Shown piece after piece: positions 25,465-36,727 of a stretch of DNA of 64,000 nt. The DNA is taken from positions 1,116,001-1,180,000 of the forward strand of contig NZ_JAHVHT010000001.1 in assembly GCF_019802125.1 (NCBI RefSeq). The letters run 5' to 3'. Within the stretch, counting starts at the first letter, position 1. Each line of letters opens with the position of its first letter. This stretch comes from Tateyamaria omphalii (GTDB lineage: Bacteria > Pseudomonadota > Alphaproteobacteria > Rhodobacterales > Rhodobacteraceae). The position numbers and the translations under genes are program-made. The notes under the pieces are model-generated. The model had not been told where the DNA came from, did not search any database, and saw only the letters and a list, made by a program, of their open reading frames with translations.

Positions 25465-26301
25465 TCAAGCGGGTTTGCGGGCGGTGTAGATGTGGATGCA
25501 GGCGGGGATGCGCAAGCCGAGGTCGGTGTCAAACTGGGCGATGGCGTCGGCGACGGCCTCCGACACTTGCGCTGTCGTCGGTTCGTCTGCCTGGTGATAG
25601 TCGAGCGCTCGCTGGGCGGGTCCGATCTTGAGCAGAAGGGCGGCAGTGTCCGTGGCGTTTCCGGGGGGCGTCAGGTCGAGATGCACTGTTTCGACGCTCG
25701 GGTCGGTCAGTCCGGCCCTCGTCATCATGTCCAGCACACGCGCGCTGTCTTCGAACGCGAAGGGGCCGGGTAGGGTGCGGTCAACCTTGGGCATCTCGCC
25801 CAGTACACCCACGGCTGCCTTGGCGGGAACCATGAAATAGGGGTTTTGCGGGGCGGGCCCCCAGGCGGCAAAGGTCATGGTGCCGCCGGGCGCGAGTGCG
25901 GTGTCGAGGTTGGCGAAGGCGGCGACCGTGTCGTTGAAGAACATGACACCGAAGCGGGAGATCATGGCGTCGAAGTGGGTGTCGAACCTATGTGTTTGCG
26001 CGTCCGCTTTGAGGAAGGATGTATTTGCCGCTGACGTCCTCCGTGCCGCCAGATCCAGCATGGTCTGTGAGATATCGAGGCCCGTGACGTGCCCGGACGG
26101 GCCGACATGGCGCGCCGCCTCTGCCACGCTGACACCGGTGCCGCAGCCGATATCCAGCACGCTGTCGCCCGGCATGAGCGGCGCGCGGTCCAGCAGAAGG
26201 TCGAGCACGGGTGCCAACAGCGCGTCCATGCTTTCCTGTTCCGACACCCAGTTCGGGCCAGCGTCCGAGGTCCAGAATTCTTCCTGCTCGGCGTTGCTCA
26301 T
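25465..26301 (-). CDS. Class I SAM-dependent methyltransferase
   Basis: A 278-residue Rossmann-fold methyltransferase. Motif I VLDIGCGTGVSVAEAA lies near residues 48-63, the acidic motif II GLDIS near 74-78, then DAMISRFGVMFFNDTVAAF. The small-molecule methylase type (UbiE-like) is suggested by GVMFF and the lack of RNA- or protein-binding domains. Its ATG overlaps the stop of the [2Fe-2S]/ASKHA gene by four bases (ATGA at 26298-26301), so the two are made together; this hints at a role in one-carbon or corrinoid metabolism. Substrate unknown. Confidence 0.82.
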   Translation of the reverse strand: MSNAEQEEFWTSDAGPNWVSEQESMDALLAPVLDLLLDRAPLMPGDSVLDIGCGTGVSVAEAARHVGPSGHVTGLDISQTMLDLAARRTSAANTSFLKADAQTHRFDTHFDAMISRFGVMFFNDTVAAFANLDTALAPGGTMTFAAWGPAPQNPYFMVPAKAAVGVLGEMPKVDRTLPGPFAFEDSARVLDMMTRAGLTDPSVETVHLDLTPPGNATDTAALLLKIGPAQRALDYHQADEPTTAQVSEAVADAIAQFDTDLGLRIPACIHIYTARKPA

Positions 26302-28334
26302 GCGCGTCTCCGCCGGCGGCGTCCACCTTCGGCGTCGCCGCCCGTGTTGAAGCTGACATCGGGCAGGTCGACGATGCCGTTCAGGATGGGGAACGGGTCG
26401 GCGGAGTTGGGGATGGCGGAGGCGTTTACGAAATGCTCTTGGAAGCGAGGTTCGATCGCCGTTTCGATCTTGTGGATGCGGCGCACGGTCTCTTCGATCT
26501 CGCCCCGCGCGTCGCGGTTCAGGAGCGCGATGCGTGCGCCGGTGCCGGCGGCGTTTCCGGCGGAAGTGACCTTGTCCAAGGGCGCATCGGGGATCATGCC
26601 TAGAACCATGGCGTGTTTTGAGGAAATATGCGCGCCGAAGGCTCCCGCCAGCACGACCCGGTCCACGGTATCGACGCCGAACTTGTCCATCAGCAGCCGC
26701 GCGCCGGAGTAGAGCGCCGCCTTGGCCATCTGGATGGCGCGGATGTCGGGGTTGGTGATGGTGATCTTTGGCCCGCCGGAGGCAGAGCCGTCGTGTAACA
26801 CATAGGCTTGGGTGCGTCCGTCCGGTACGCAGCGCGGGGTACCGGTCTGTTCGGCGCTGCCAATCAGGCCGGAGGCGTCGAGCAGCCCGGCAAGCCGCAT
26901 CTCAGCAATCGCTTCGATGATGCCCGAGCCACAGATGCCGGTGATGCCGGTGCCCGCTGCGGCTTGTTCAAAGCCGTCCTCGTCCGACCACATGTCGACG
27001 CCGATGATGCGGAACCGTGGCTCCTTGGTCGTGGGATCGATCTCGACCCGTTCGATGGCGCCGGGGGCCGCGCGCTGGCCTGCGCTGATCTGCGCCCCTT
27101 CAAAGGCGGGGCCGGTGGGCGACGAACAGGCGAGCACCTTGTCGCGGTTGCCCAGCAGGATTTCGGCGTTCGTGCCCACGTCCACGACCAGCATCAGGTC
27201 ATCGGATTTGTCAGGTGCTTCACTCAGCGCCACGGCGGCGGCGTCGGCACCCACGTGGCCCGCGATGCAAGGGAGAAGGTAGATACGCGCGGAGGGGTGG
27301 ATGTTCAGGTCCAGATCATCTGCGCGCAGGCGCAGGGCGTTCGATGTGGCGAGCGCGAAGGGGGCCTGTCCCAGCTCGAACGGGTCGATGCCCAGCAGCA
27401 GGTGGTGCATGACCGGGTTGCAGACGAAGACAGCGTCCACGATCAGCCCCTTGTCGATCTCGGCCTCGGTTGCGATCTGGGTGAACAGGGCGTTCATCCC
27501 CTCGCGCACGGCTGCTGTCATTTCTGCGGCACCACCGCTGTTCATCATGCCGTAGCTGACGCGGCTCATCAGGTCTTCGCCAAAGCGGATCTGTGGGTTC
27601 ATGATGCCCGATGACGCGACCACATCACCGCTCGTCAGGTCACAGAGGTGGGCCGCGATGGTGGTGGACCCCAGGTCGACGGCGAGGCCGTAGACAGCGC
27701 CCTCGTAATATCCAGGCCAGATATGCATGATGCGTGGCGCGTTTTCGTCGTCACCAAGGTGAATGGCGACGGTGACCTTCCAGCCGCCCTTGCGCAGCAC
27801 CGGTTGAAGGTCCTGCAGGATGTGCAGATCGGCGTGGATGTTGGTGATGCCCCAGTCGGCCTCAATGGCAGCGACCAGCCTCTCCAAATCGCCGGACGGG
27901 TCGTGCATGTCGGGTTCGGCCACTTCTACATAGTAGAGCTTGGTCGAGGGGTTCATGACGATGTCCCGCGCCTCGGCCCGTTTGCGCACGACCTGCTTGT
28001 GGACCTGGCTTTCGGGAGGCACGTCGATCACAACGTCTCCCTGCACGGTGGCCTGACATCCAAGGCGACGGCCGTCGATGAGCCCGCGCTTGGACTTGTA
28101 GCGTTCTTCGACGCTGTTCCATTCGGAGAGTGCGTCCTGGGCGACCGTCACCCCGTGCTTGGGAAACTCACCATAGCTTGGCGTGATCTGGCATTTCGAG
28201 CAGATGCCGCGCCCGCCGCAGACAGAATCCAGATCCACGCCAAGCTGCCGTGCGGCGGTCAGGATGGGCGTGCCGACGGCAAAATGGCCGCGCTTGCCGG
28301 AGGGGGTGAAAACGACGAGTGGATCGGTGCTCAT
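26298..28334 (-). CDS. Corrinoid-activating type [2Fe-2S]/ASKHA protein (RACo/RamA-like, DUF4445)
   Basis: A 678-residue protein. The N-terminal ferredoxin domain has a [2Fe-2S] pattern, CGGRGICSKC near residues 33-42 with a further Cys in LGCQATV. A linker follows, then an actin-like ATPase part with AVDLGSTTIAAHL and VDVGTNAEILLGN phosphate motifs and VVLAGAFGAHIS near the end. Such proteins use ATP to reduce inactive Co(II) corrinoid cofactors of methyltransferases. No corrinoid protein is encoded in this window, but a methyltransferase gene overlaps its end. ATG 28334 has GAGG upstream; an in-frame ATG at 28367 is less likely. The Arg-rich tail GGRRRRRRA is unusual. Confidence 0.85.
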   Translation of the reverse strand: MSTDPLVVFTPSGKRGHFAVGTPILTAARQLGVDLDSVCGGRGICSKCQITPSYGEFPKHGVTVAQDALSEWNSVEERYKSKRGLIDGRRLGCQATVQGDVVIDVPPESQVHKQVVRKRAEARDIVMNPSTKLYYVEVAEPDMHDPSGDLERLVAAIEADWGITNIHADLHILQDLQPVLRKGGWKVTVAIHLGDDENAPRIMHIWPGYYEGAVYGLAVDLGSTTIAAHLCDLTSGDVVASSGIMNPQIRFGEDLMSRVSYGMMNSGGAAEMTAAVREGMNALFTQIATEAEIDKGLIVDAVFVCNPVMHHLLLGIDPFELGQAPFALATSNALRLRADDLDLNIHPSARIYLLPCIAGHVGADAAAVALSEAPDKSDDLMLVVDVGTNAEILLGNRDKVLACSSPTGPAFEGAQISAGQRAAPGAIERVEIDPTTKEPRFRIIGVDMWSDEDGFEQAAAGTGITGICGSGIIEAIAEMRLAGLLDASGLIGSAEQTGTPRCVPDGRTQAYVLHDGSASGGPKITITNPDIRAIQMAKAALYSGARLLMDKFGVDTVDRVVLAGAFGAHISSKHAMVLGMIPDAPLDKVTSAGNAAGTGARIALLNRDARGEIEETVRRIHKIETAIEPRFQEHFVNASAIPNSADPFPILNGIVDLPDVSFNTGGDAEGGRRRRRRA

Positions 28335-28407
28335 GGACGCCTCGGATGACTTGCTTGCGCATACCATAGTGGCCGGGCGGGCAGGGGAAAGGTGTCAAAC
28401 GACATGA

Positions 28408-31020
<2,613 letters not shown>

Positions 31021-31064
31021 GATATCAAGGTGTTCTGGCGGCTTGTTGATGTGGATGTGATCGC

Positions 31065-32225
31065 ATGACGCCGGGGGCACGTGTAGCGGCAGCCATAGAC
31101 ATACTCGACGCAATTGCTGCCGGGCAAGCCGCCGAACAGGCGCTGAGCAGGTGGGCGCGGGCCAGCCGGTTTGCCGGGTCAAAGGACCGGGCCGCCATCC
31201 GGGATCATGTGTTTGATGTGTTGCGTCACTGGCGCAGCGATGCGTCGCGCGGCGGGGCTGATACGGGGCGCGGCAGGATGATCGGACGGTTGCGTGCGCA
31301 GGGAATTGACCCCGATGCGCTGTTTGATGGCCAGGGTCATGCACCCGCGCCGCTCTCCGACGCTGAACGCGGTCGCGGCGCGCCGCCAAGCGATCAAGGC
31401 GCTGCCTGGGATCTGCCCGACTGGCTGGTCGCGGTATTCGAAGACAGCCTTGGTGCGCAAGCCGAGGAAGCCGCGATTGCCCTGACGCGCCGTGCCCCTG
31501 TGACCGTGCGGGTGAACATTTCGCTGACAGACATTGCGGGCGCACGCGCCAGCCTGGCCAAGGATGGCATCGACACCGTGCAAAACCCGCGCGCCGATAC
31601 CGCACTGACCATAACCGACGGCGCGCGCCGCTTGCGCAACAGCGCGGCCTATCGACAAGGTCACGTTGAGATACAGGACGCATCGAGCCAGGCCGCCGTC
31701 GCGGCTCTGAACGGTTCGGGACGGGCGCTTGACCTGTGCGCAGGCGGCGGCGGCAAGGCCCTGGCGCTGGCGGCGCGGGGCTGGTTCGTGACGGCCAGCG
31801 ACATTGATCCCAAGCGGATGAAAGACCTGCCGGACCGCGCGGCACGGGGGCAGCACCGGATCGACATCTGCCCTTCGGATCAACTGGACGGATCGGCGCC
31901 TTTCGATCTGGTCTTTGTCGACGCCCCGTGTTCCGGGGCCGGCACGTGGCGGCGCACGCCCGAAGCCAAATGGGCGCTGACGCCGGATCGATTGGCAGCA
32001 TTGTGCGCCATGCAGCGCGATGTGTTGACCAGGGCCGCGCCGCTTGTCGCGCCCGGTGGGCTGCTGGTTTATGCGACATGCTCTATCCTTGAATGCGAGA
32101 ATAGCAAGCAATTGGAATGGTTTGCTGGCCGAAATTCACTCTTCGACGTCACTGCCGAGACGCATTGGGCCGTCGATGATTGGGGTGACGGGTTTTACAG
32201 CGCGCACTTGACGCGCATGGGTTGA
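31065..32225 (+). CDS. rsmB: RsmB/NOP-type RNA (cytosine-C5) methyltransferase
   Basis: A 386-residue enzyme that should methylate a cytosine in rRNA. The N-terminal part (to about residue 90) resembles the NusB-like domain of RsmB. The catalytic part has LDLCAGGGGKALALA (motif I), DIDPKRM, then the two cysteines of the family: Cys289 in DAPCSGAGTWRR and the nucleophile Cys339 in YATCSI. The exact target base is not certain from sequence. The start ATG lies 44 bases after guaB. Confidence 0.86.
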   Translation: MTPGARVAAAIDILDAIAAGQAAEQALSRWARASRFAGSKDRAAIRDHVFDVLRHWRSDASRGGADTGRGRMIGRLRAQGIDPDALFDGQGHAPAPLSDAERGRGAPPSDQGAAWDLPDWLVAVFEDSLGAQAEEAAIALTRRAPVTVRVNISLTDIAGARASLAKDGIDTVQNPRADTALTITDGARRLRNSAAYRQGHVEIQDASSQAAVAALNGSGRALDLCAGGGGKALALAARGWFVTASDIDPKRMKDLPDRAARGQHRIDICPSDQLDGSAPFDLVFVDAPCSGAGTWRRTPEAKWALTPDRLAALCAMQRDVLTRAAPLVAPGGLLVYATCSILECENSKQLEWFAGRNSLFDVTAETHWAVDDWGDGFYSAHLTRMG

Positions 32226-32309
32226 GCGGGCTTTACTCAACCTCAGGTTTATTGTGGCCAGATGTTTCGCTTTCTTGTAATGACATCCATTGCCGGAGAC
32301 GGGCGCCAG

Positions 32310-32326
32310 TTAAGCGGTGATTAACC
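32310..32326. promoter_or_regulatory. CtrA-type binding box upstream of cckA
   Basis: TTAA-N7-TTAACC with exact halves and spacing, 48-65 bases upstream of the preferred cckA start. This is the consensus of the alphaproteobacterial cell-cycle regulator CtrA, whose phosphorylation CckA controls, so a feedback loop is likely. Confidence 0.7.
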
Positions 32327-32374
32327 GTTTTCCTCGCAGAAATGGCGCAACGAATCGCAAAGGTGAGGTGTCTG

Positions 32375-34681
32375 GTGTCCGACAGCGTGCAAACGCCCTT
32401 TCGCTTGAGCCGCCCGGAACGGGGCGGATCGCACCGTGCCGTAAGCCTTCTGGGGGCGTCCGCCCTTCTGGGGGTAATGGGTGCACTGGCGCCGGAGCGT
32501 TTGATTCAGTTGGGTCTGCTGGCTGCTGCGCTGACGTTTTTCGGTCTCGGCCTGACCTTCATGCTGTCGGATCGGCGGTCGCGGGCCAGGCAGGACACCG
32601 CCCTGGCCAACATCGGTGCGTTCATTGAAAAGGATGCCTCGCCCAGCTTTGTCTGTACGGCGGATGGAGAGGTGCTGCGCGCCAATGCCGCCGCGCGGCA
32701 GGCCTATGCCACGCGGCGCGGCGAGACATTGGCCGGCACGTTGCGGAACACTTTTGCAAATCCCGGCGGCATCCTGTTTCGATTGAAAAACCAGGCGGCG
32801 ACGGACGGTGCTGCCCGCGAGGACATCGTGACGCGCCGTGGCCACATGCGCCTGGCCGTGCACCACATGGATGATGATACACTGCTGTGGCGGCTCGAGG
32901 CTGCGCCTGATACCGGGCAGGGGCGTGGTGTGGACGGGCCGGGTTTGCCGATGCTGATGGTCGGGCGCACTGGTGCGATCCTGTATATGAACGAAAGTGC
33001 GCGCAAGCTGATCGGGTCGCGGGTCAAGACATTGGAATCGGTGTTCGATCGTGTGCCCGTGGCATCCGGCGCTGTGAGCGCGTTGACCACGAATGATGGC
33101 CCGGTAGATGTGCTGGTGACGCAGATCGAAGCCGGGGCCGGGCGGAACGCCTACTATCTGCTGCCGCCGCCCGAAGACGGGGTCGGGACAACGGGAAGCT
33201 GGGCTTCGTTCGAGGATCTACCCGTCCCTCTGGTGCGCTTTTCGCCTGAGGGAGAGGTGCGCAGTTTCAACCGCAGTGCGGCTGATCTGATCGGTCCGGC
33301 CCTGGTGGCGGGCGAGCATATTTCGGACCTCATGGCCGGATTGGGCCGCCCGATCACGGATTGGCTGGAGGAGACCGTGTCGGATCGCGCCGTGCAGCAA
33401 TCGGAATTTCTGCGTCTGACACGGGCGGACAAGGAGATGTTCGTGCAGGTCGCCCTGAACCGGATGCAGGAAGATGGCGAGGTGTCGATCATCGCGGTGC
33501 TTGCCGATGCAACCGAGTTGAAAACGCTCGAGGCGCAGTTTGTGCAAAGCCAGAAGATGCAGGCGATCGGGCAGCTTGCCGGCGGCGTGGCGCATGATTT
33601 CAACAACCTGCTGACGGCGATTTCGGGGCATTGCGACCTGCTGCTGTTGCGGCATGATCAGGGCGATCCGGACTATAGCGACCTGGTTCAGATCAACCAG
33701 AACGCCAACCGGGCCGCGGCCTTGGTCGGGCAACTGCTGGCTTTTTCACGCAAACAGACCTTGCGTCCTGAGGAACTGGACCTGCGCGACACGATGTCCG
33801 ATCTCACGCATCTGTTGAACCGGCTGGTGGGCGAGAAGGTGACGCTTACGCTGTCGCACGATCCGGTTCTGAAGCCGATCCGCGCGGACAAAAGGCAGTT
33901 GGAACAAGTGTTGATGAACCTGGTCGTAAACGCCCGCGATGCGATGCCCGAGGGCGGCGAAATTCAGATCCAGACCGAAAGCATGACCCTGACCGAACCT
34001 TTGGAGCGGGACCGCGTCAACGTGCCCGCGGGCGAGTACATCTGCCTGCGCGTTGTCGATCAGGGGGTCGGGATATCGCCGGACAAGCTGCAAAAGGTGT
34101 TCGAGCCCTTCTACACGACCAAGAAGACGGGCGAGGGCACCGGTTTGGGCTTGTCCACCGCCTACGGCATCGTGAAGCAGACCGGCGGGTTCATTTTTGT
34201 CGACAGCACCTTGGGGCAGGGCACGTGTTTTTCCATCATCTTCCCGGTCCTCGAGGCCCCGGCGGTCAAAGCGCCCGCACCCAAGGCGCCCGCGAAGGTG
34301 GTGGAGCCCAAACATGGCGACGGGGTGATCCTGCTGGTGGAGGATGAAGCGCCGGTACGTGCCTTTGCCAGCAGAGCATTGCGGCTGCGCGGATACACGG
34401 TGCTGGAGGCGGATTCTGCCGAGGCAGCGCTGAAGACGCTGGAGGACGCGACGCTGAACGTGGATCTGTTCGTGACGGATGTGGTCATGCCGGGCAAGGA
34501 CGGTCCATCCTGGGTGCGTGAAGCGCTGCAGGACAGGCCGGATGTGCGGGTCGTTTTCGTCTCGGGCTATGCCGAAGACCGGTTGAGCGATCAGCAGCGC
34601 GAGATTCCGAATTCCGTGTTCTTGCCAAAACCGTTCTCACTGAACGATCTTGCCGAAACCGTGCACCAGCAATTGCACTGA
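32375..34681 (+). CDS. cckA: Hybrid sensor histidine kinase CckA
   Basis: About 768 residues. Two membrane helices near the N-terminus are followed by two PAS-like regions, a HisKA domain with the phosphoacceptor His in GGVAHDFNNLLTAISGH (near residue 407), a HATPase domain (NLVVNARDAMPEGG, DQGVGISPDKL, GTGLGLSTAYGIV), a Pro/Ala/Lys linker, and a C-terminal receiver with phosphorylated Asp in LFVTDVVMPGKDG. CckA feeds phosphate through ChpT to CtrA; in Rhodobacteraceae this pathway controls motility and gene transfer agents. Start: GTG 32375 has GAGG six bases upstream; ATG 32342 is an alternative without a ribosome site. Confidence 0.93.
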   Translation: MSDSVQTPFRLSRPERGGSHRAVSLLGASALLGVMGALAPERLIQLGLLAAALTFFGLGLTFMLSDRRSRARQDTALANIGAFIEKDASPSFVCTADGEVLRANAAARQAYATRRGETLAGTLRNTFANPGGILFRLKNQAATDGAAREDIVTRRGHMRLAVHHMDDDTLLWRLEAAPDTGQGRGVDGPGLPMLMVGRTGAILYMNESARKLIGSRVKTLESVFDRVPVASGAVSALTTNDGPVDVLVTQIEAGAGRNAYYLLPPPEDGVGTTGSWASFEDLPVPLVRFSPEGEVRSFNRSAADLIGPALVAGEHISDLMAGLGRPITDWLEETVSDRAVQQSEFLRLTRADKEMFVQVALNRMQEDGEVSIIAVLADATELKTLEAQFVQSQKMQAIGQLAGGVAHDFNNLLTAISGHCDLLLLRHDQGDPDYSDLVQINQNANRAAALVGQLLAFSRKQTLRPEELDLRDTMSDLTHLLNRLVGEKVTLTLSHDPVLKPIRADKRQLEQVLMNLVVNARDAMPEGGEIQIQTESMTLTEPLERDRVNVPAGEYICLRVVDQGVGISPDKLQKVFEPFYTTKKTGEGTGLGLSTAYGIVKQTGGFIFVDSTLGQGTCFSIIFPVLEAPAVKAPAPKAPAKVVEPKHGDGVILLVEDEAPVRAFASRALRLRGYTVLEADSAEAALKTLEDATLNVDLFVTDVVMPGKDGPSWVREALQDRPDVRVVFVSGYAEDRLSDQQREIPNSVFLPKPFSLNDLAETVHQQLH

Positions 34682-34684
34682 CCG

Positions 34685-35284
34685 TCAGTCGGTCGGGATA
34701 CTGTCATAGAGTGCGAATTCTTCGGCGAATTTGCGGCGGAACCGCCGTTCGACATCTTCCGACAGTTCCACCGGCCGCGCCGGCGAGACGTTCTCGCGCC
34801 CCAGCTCGAATGTCACACCAAGCCGCTCATTCAAAAAGGATTGCAGGCGGTCTTGGTCTTCGTACCGGAACAGGTGGGTCACGCCGGTGCCGTTGGGTTG
34901 GCGTTCGAGAAACTTGAACTGGCTGCCTACATTGGCAAATCCGGGGCGTTGACCTTTCATGTAGGCCAGCACGAAATCGTCGAAGCTGATGTTGTGGGTG
35001 GCATTTGGCTTTCCTTCCATGAAGGGTCGCTGGCGATATCGCCACCAACTGCCGAGCCAGCTGATGGGCTCGCGCATGACCGCCATCACCTCGAGCTCGA
35101 CATCGCAGACCTTTTCGAACATGGGGCGGATGAACCGGTTGTAGCGGTAGACCGGTGCGTGTTTCAGATCCGGCGGCTCTGAAATGACGAGATCCGCATG
35201 GGGCCGCAGCGCTGTCTCATAAGCCGATGTCCCTGTTTTGGGCACCGACAGGAAGGCCAGTCTGGCCTTGTAGAACACCATCAT
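34685..35284 (-). CDS. Sulfotransferase-like protein
   Basis: A 199-residue protein with the two PAPS-binding features of the sulfotransferase fold: the 5'-phosphosulfate loop AFLSVPKTGTSAYE near residues 10-23 and the 3'-phosphate element VMREPISWLGSWWRYR near residues 68-83. It is short for the fold, but similar compact proteins are common in roseobacters. The acceptor is unknown; capsular or lipid sugars are plausible. No signal peptide. It converges on cckA with three bases between the stops, and its upstream region faces recA. Confidence 0.68.
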   Translation of the reverse strand: MMVFYKARLAFLSVPKTGTSAYETALRPHADLVISEPPDLKHAPVYRYNRFIRPMFEKVCDVELEVMAVMREPISWLGSWWRYRQRPFMEGKPNATHNISFDDFVLAYMKGQRPGFANVGSQFKFLERQPNGTGVTHLFRYEDQDRLQSFLNERLGVTFELGRENVSPARPVELSEDVERRFRRKFAEEFALYDSIPTD

Positions 35285-35323
35285 ATCCCGCCCCGATCAT
35301 TTTTTTGTCGTCCTGTTGGCGCG

Positions 35324-35340
35324 TAAACTACTCTTTAACC
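35324..35340. promoter_or_regulatory. Near-consensus CtrA-type box upstream of recA
   Basis: TAAA-N7-TTAACC differs from the TTAA-N7-TTAACC consensus by one base. It lies in the 195-base intergenic region between the divergent sulfotransferase-like gene and recA, and could serve either. Confidence 0.35.
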
Positions 35341-35402
35341 GCTCGTCGCAAAAGGTGGACGTGTAGAAATTTATTGAAATGTTCCCGGTTTGATCTCATA
35401 AG

Positions 35403-35417
35403 GAACGCAAGGGGAAC
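35403..35417 (-). promoter_or_regulatory. LexA (SOS) box of recA
   Basis: GAAC-N7-GAAC, which on the minus strand is the alphaproteobacterial SOS box GTTC-N7-GTTC with perfect halves. It sits 63-77 bases before the recA ATG. A second near-match, GTTC-N7-GATC, is at 35381-35395. A possible -35 TTGAAA is at 35374-35379. Position and target gene agree with LexA repression. Confidence 0.8.
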
Positions 35418-35479
35418 ATCGACGCAGCCGCGGCAGTGATTGCCGCCCCCCGGCGGGTATGACACAAAGGACCAAAGCA

Positions 35480-36559
35480 ATGGCAACGGCAGACCTTTTG
35501 ACCATGACAGACAAGAAATCGGCAGACAAACAAAAGGCGCTCGACAGCGCGCTGGCCCAGATCGAACGGCAGTTCGGCAAAGGGTCGATCATGAAGCTGG
35601 GCGATGAAAACGCCATCCAGGACATCAAGGCGAGCTCGACCGGGTCGCTGGGTCTGGACATTGCGCTTGGCATTGGTGGGCTGCCGATGGGCCGGATTGT
35701 CGAGATCTATGGTCCTGAATCTTCGGGTAAAACCACGTTGACGCTGCATTGCGTGGCCGAGCAGCAAAAGGCTGGCGGTGTATGTGCCTTCGTCGATGCA
35801 GAGCACGCGCTGGACCCGCAGTATGCCCGCAAGCTGGGTGTGAACCTCGATGAGTTGCTGATTTCGCAGCCCGATACTGGCGAACAGGCGCTTGAGATCA
35901 CCGACACTCTGGTGCGGTCCGGTGCCGTCAACATGGTCATCGTGGATTCGGTTGCGGCGCTGACGCCCAAGTCCGAGCTTGAGGGTGACATGGGTGATTC
36001 CAGCGTCGGCGTGCAGGCCCGCCTGATGAGTCAGGCAATGCGGAAGCTGACCGGGTCGATCAGCCGCTCGAACTGCATGGTGATCTTCATCAACCAGATC
36101 CGGATGAAGATCGGCGTCATGTTCGGCTCGCCCGAGACGACGACAGGTGGCAACGCGCTGAAATTCTACTCCTCCGTCCGGCTCGACATTCGCCGCATAG
36201 GCGCGCTGAAGGATCGTGACGAGGTCGTCGGCAACGCCACCCGTGTGAAGGTCGTCAAGAACAAGGTGGCGCCGCCCTTCAAGCAGGTCGAGTTTGACAT
36301 CATGTACGGCGAAGGCATCTCGAAAATGGGCGAGTTGCTGGATCTAGGTGTGAAGGCGGGCGTTGTCGAAAAGTCCGGTTCCTGGTTCAGCTATGGTGAT
36401 GAGCGCATCGGGCAGGGGCGCGAGAACGCCAAGACCTTCCTGAAGGAAAACAGCCGCATCGCGCTGGATATCGAGGACAAGATCCGTGCCGCACACGGGT
36501 TGGATTTCGACATGCCGCCGCATGAACAGACCGAGGATGATGATATCCTCGAGGCCTGA
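35480..36559 (+). CDS. recA: Recombinase RecA
   Basis: A 359-residue RecA, the strand-exchange ATPase that also triggers LexA self-cleavage. Walker A is GPESSGKTT near residues 66-74, and [19 protein letters not shown] is the conserved Walker B and loop L1 region. The acidic C-terminus [11 protein letters not shown] is typical. ATG 35480 has AAAGGAC about five bases upstream; the seven extra residues from 35459 are not conserved. The upstream region carries an SOS box, so expression should rise after DNA damage. A terminator-like hairpin follows before alaS. Confidence 0.98.
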   Translation: MATADLLTMTDKKSADKQKALDSALAQIERQFGKGSIMKLGDENAIQDIKASSTGSLGLDIALGIGGLPMGRIVEIYGPESSGKTTLTLHCVAEQQKAGGVCAFVDAEHALDPQYARKLGVNLDELLISQPDTGEQALEITDTLVRSGAVNMVIVDSVAALTPKSELEGDMGDSSVGVQARLMSQAMRKLTGSISRSNCMVIFINQIRMKIGVMFGSPETTTGGNALKFYSSVRLDIRRIGALKDRDEVVGNATRVKVVKNKVAPPFKQVEFDIMYGEGISKMGELLDLGVKAGVVEKSGSWFSYGDERIGQGRENAKTFLKENSRIALDIEDKIRAAHGLDFDMPPHEQTEDDDILEA

Positions 36560-36628
36560 CCGGTCGGGCACAGGGGACCAGGCCCGGAACGTCCCCGGCG
36601 TGCCAGACGTGGCGCGGACAATACTGGG

Positions 36629-36665
36629 AACGGGGTGTCGCGACGGCGGCGCCCCGTTTCGTTTG
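36629..36665 (+). terminator. Probable recA terminator
   Basis: AACGGGG and CCCCGTT close an imperfect GC-rich stem with an inner TGTCG/CGGCG region (36629-36657), followed by TCGTTT. It lies between recA and the alaS start, about 70 bases after the recA stop. Confidence 0.6.
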
Positions 36666-36727
36666 TGGACACCGCCGCGGCGCAGCGCTATGTCAGTGCG
36701 ACCAATCAGACGCCCGGACCCACGCCC

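Noticed and set aside
32250-32300. Possible LexA box upstream of cckA, expected from R. capsulatus
   Set aside because: The nearest candidate (GTTT with TTGT at N7) misses more than one fixed base; no true GTTC-N7-GTTC is present.
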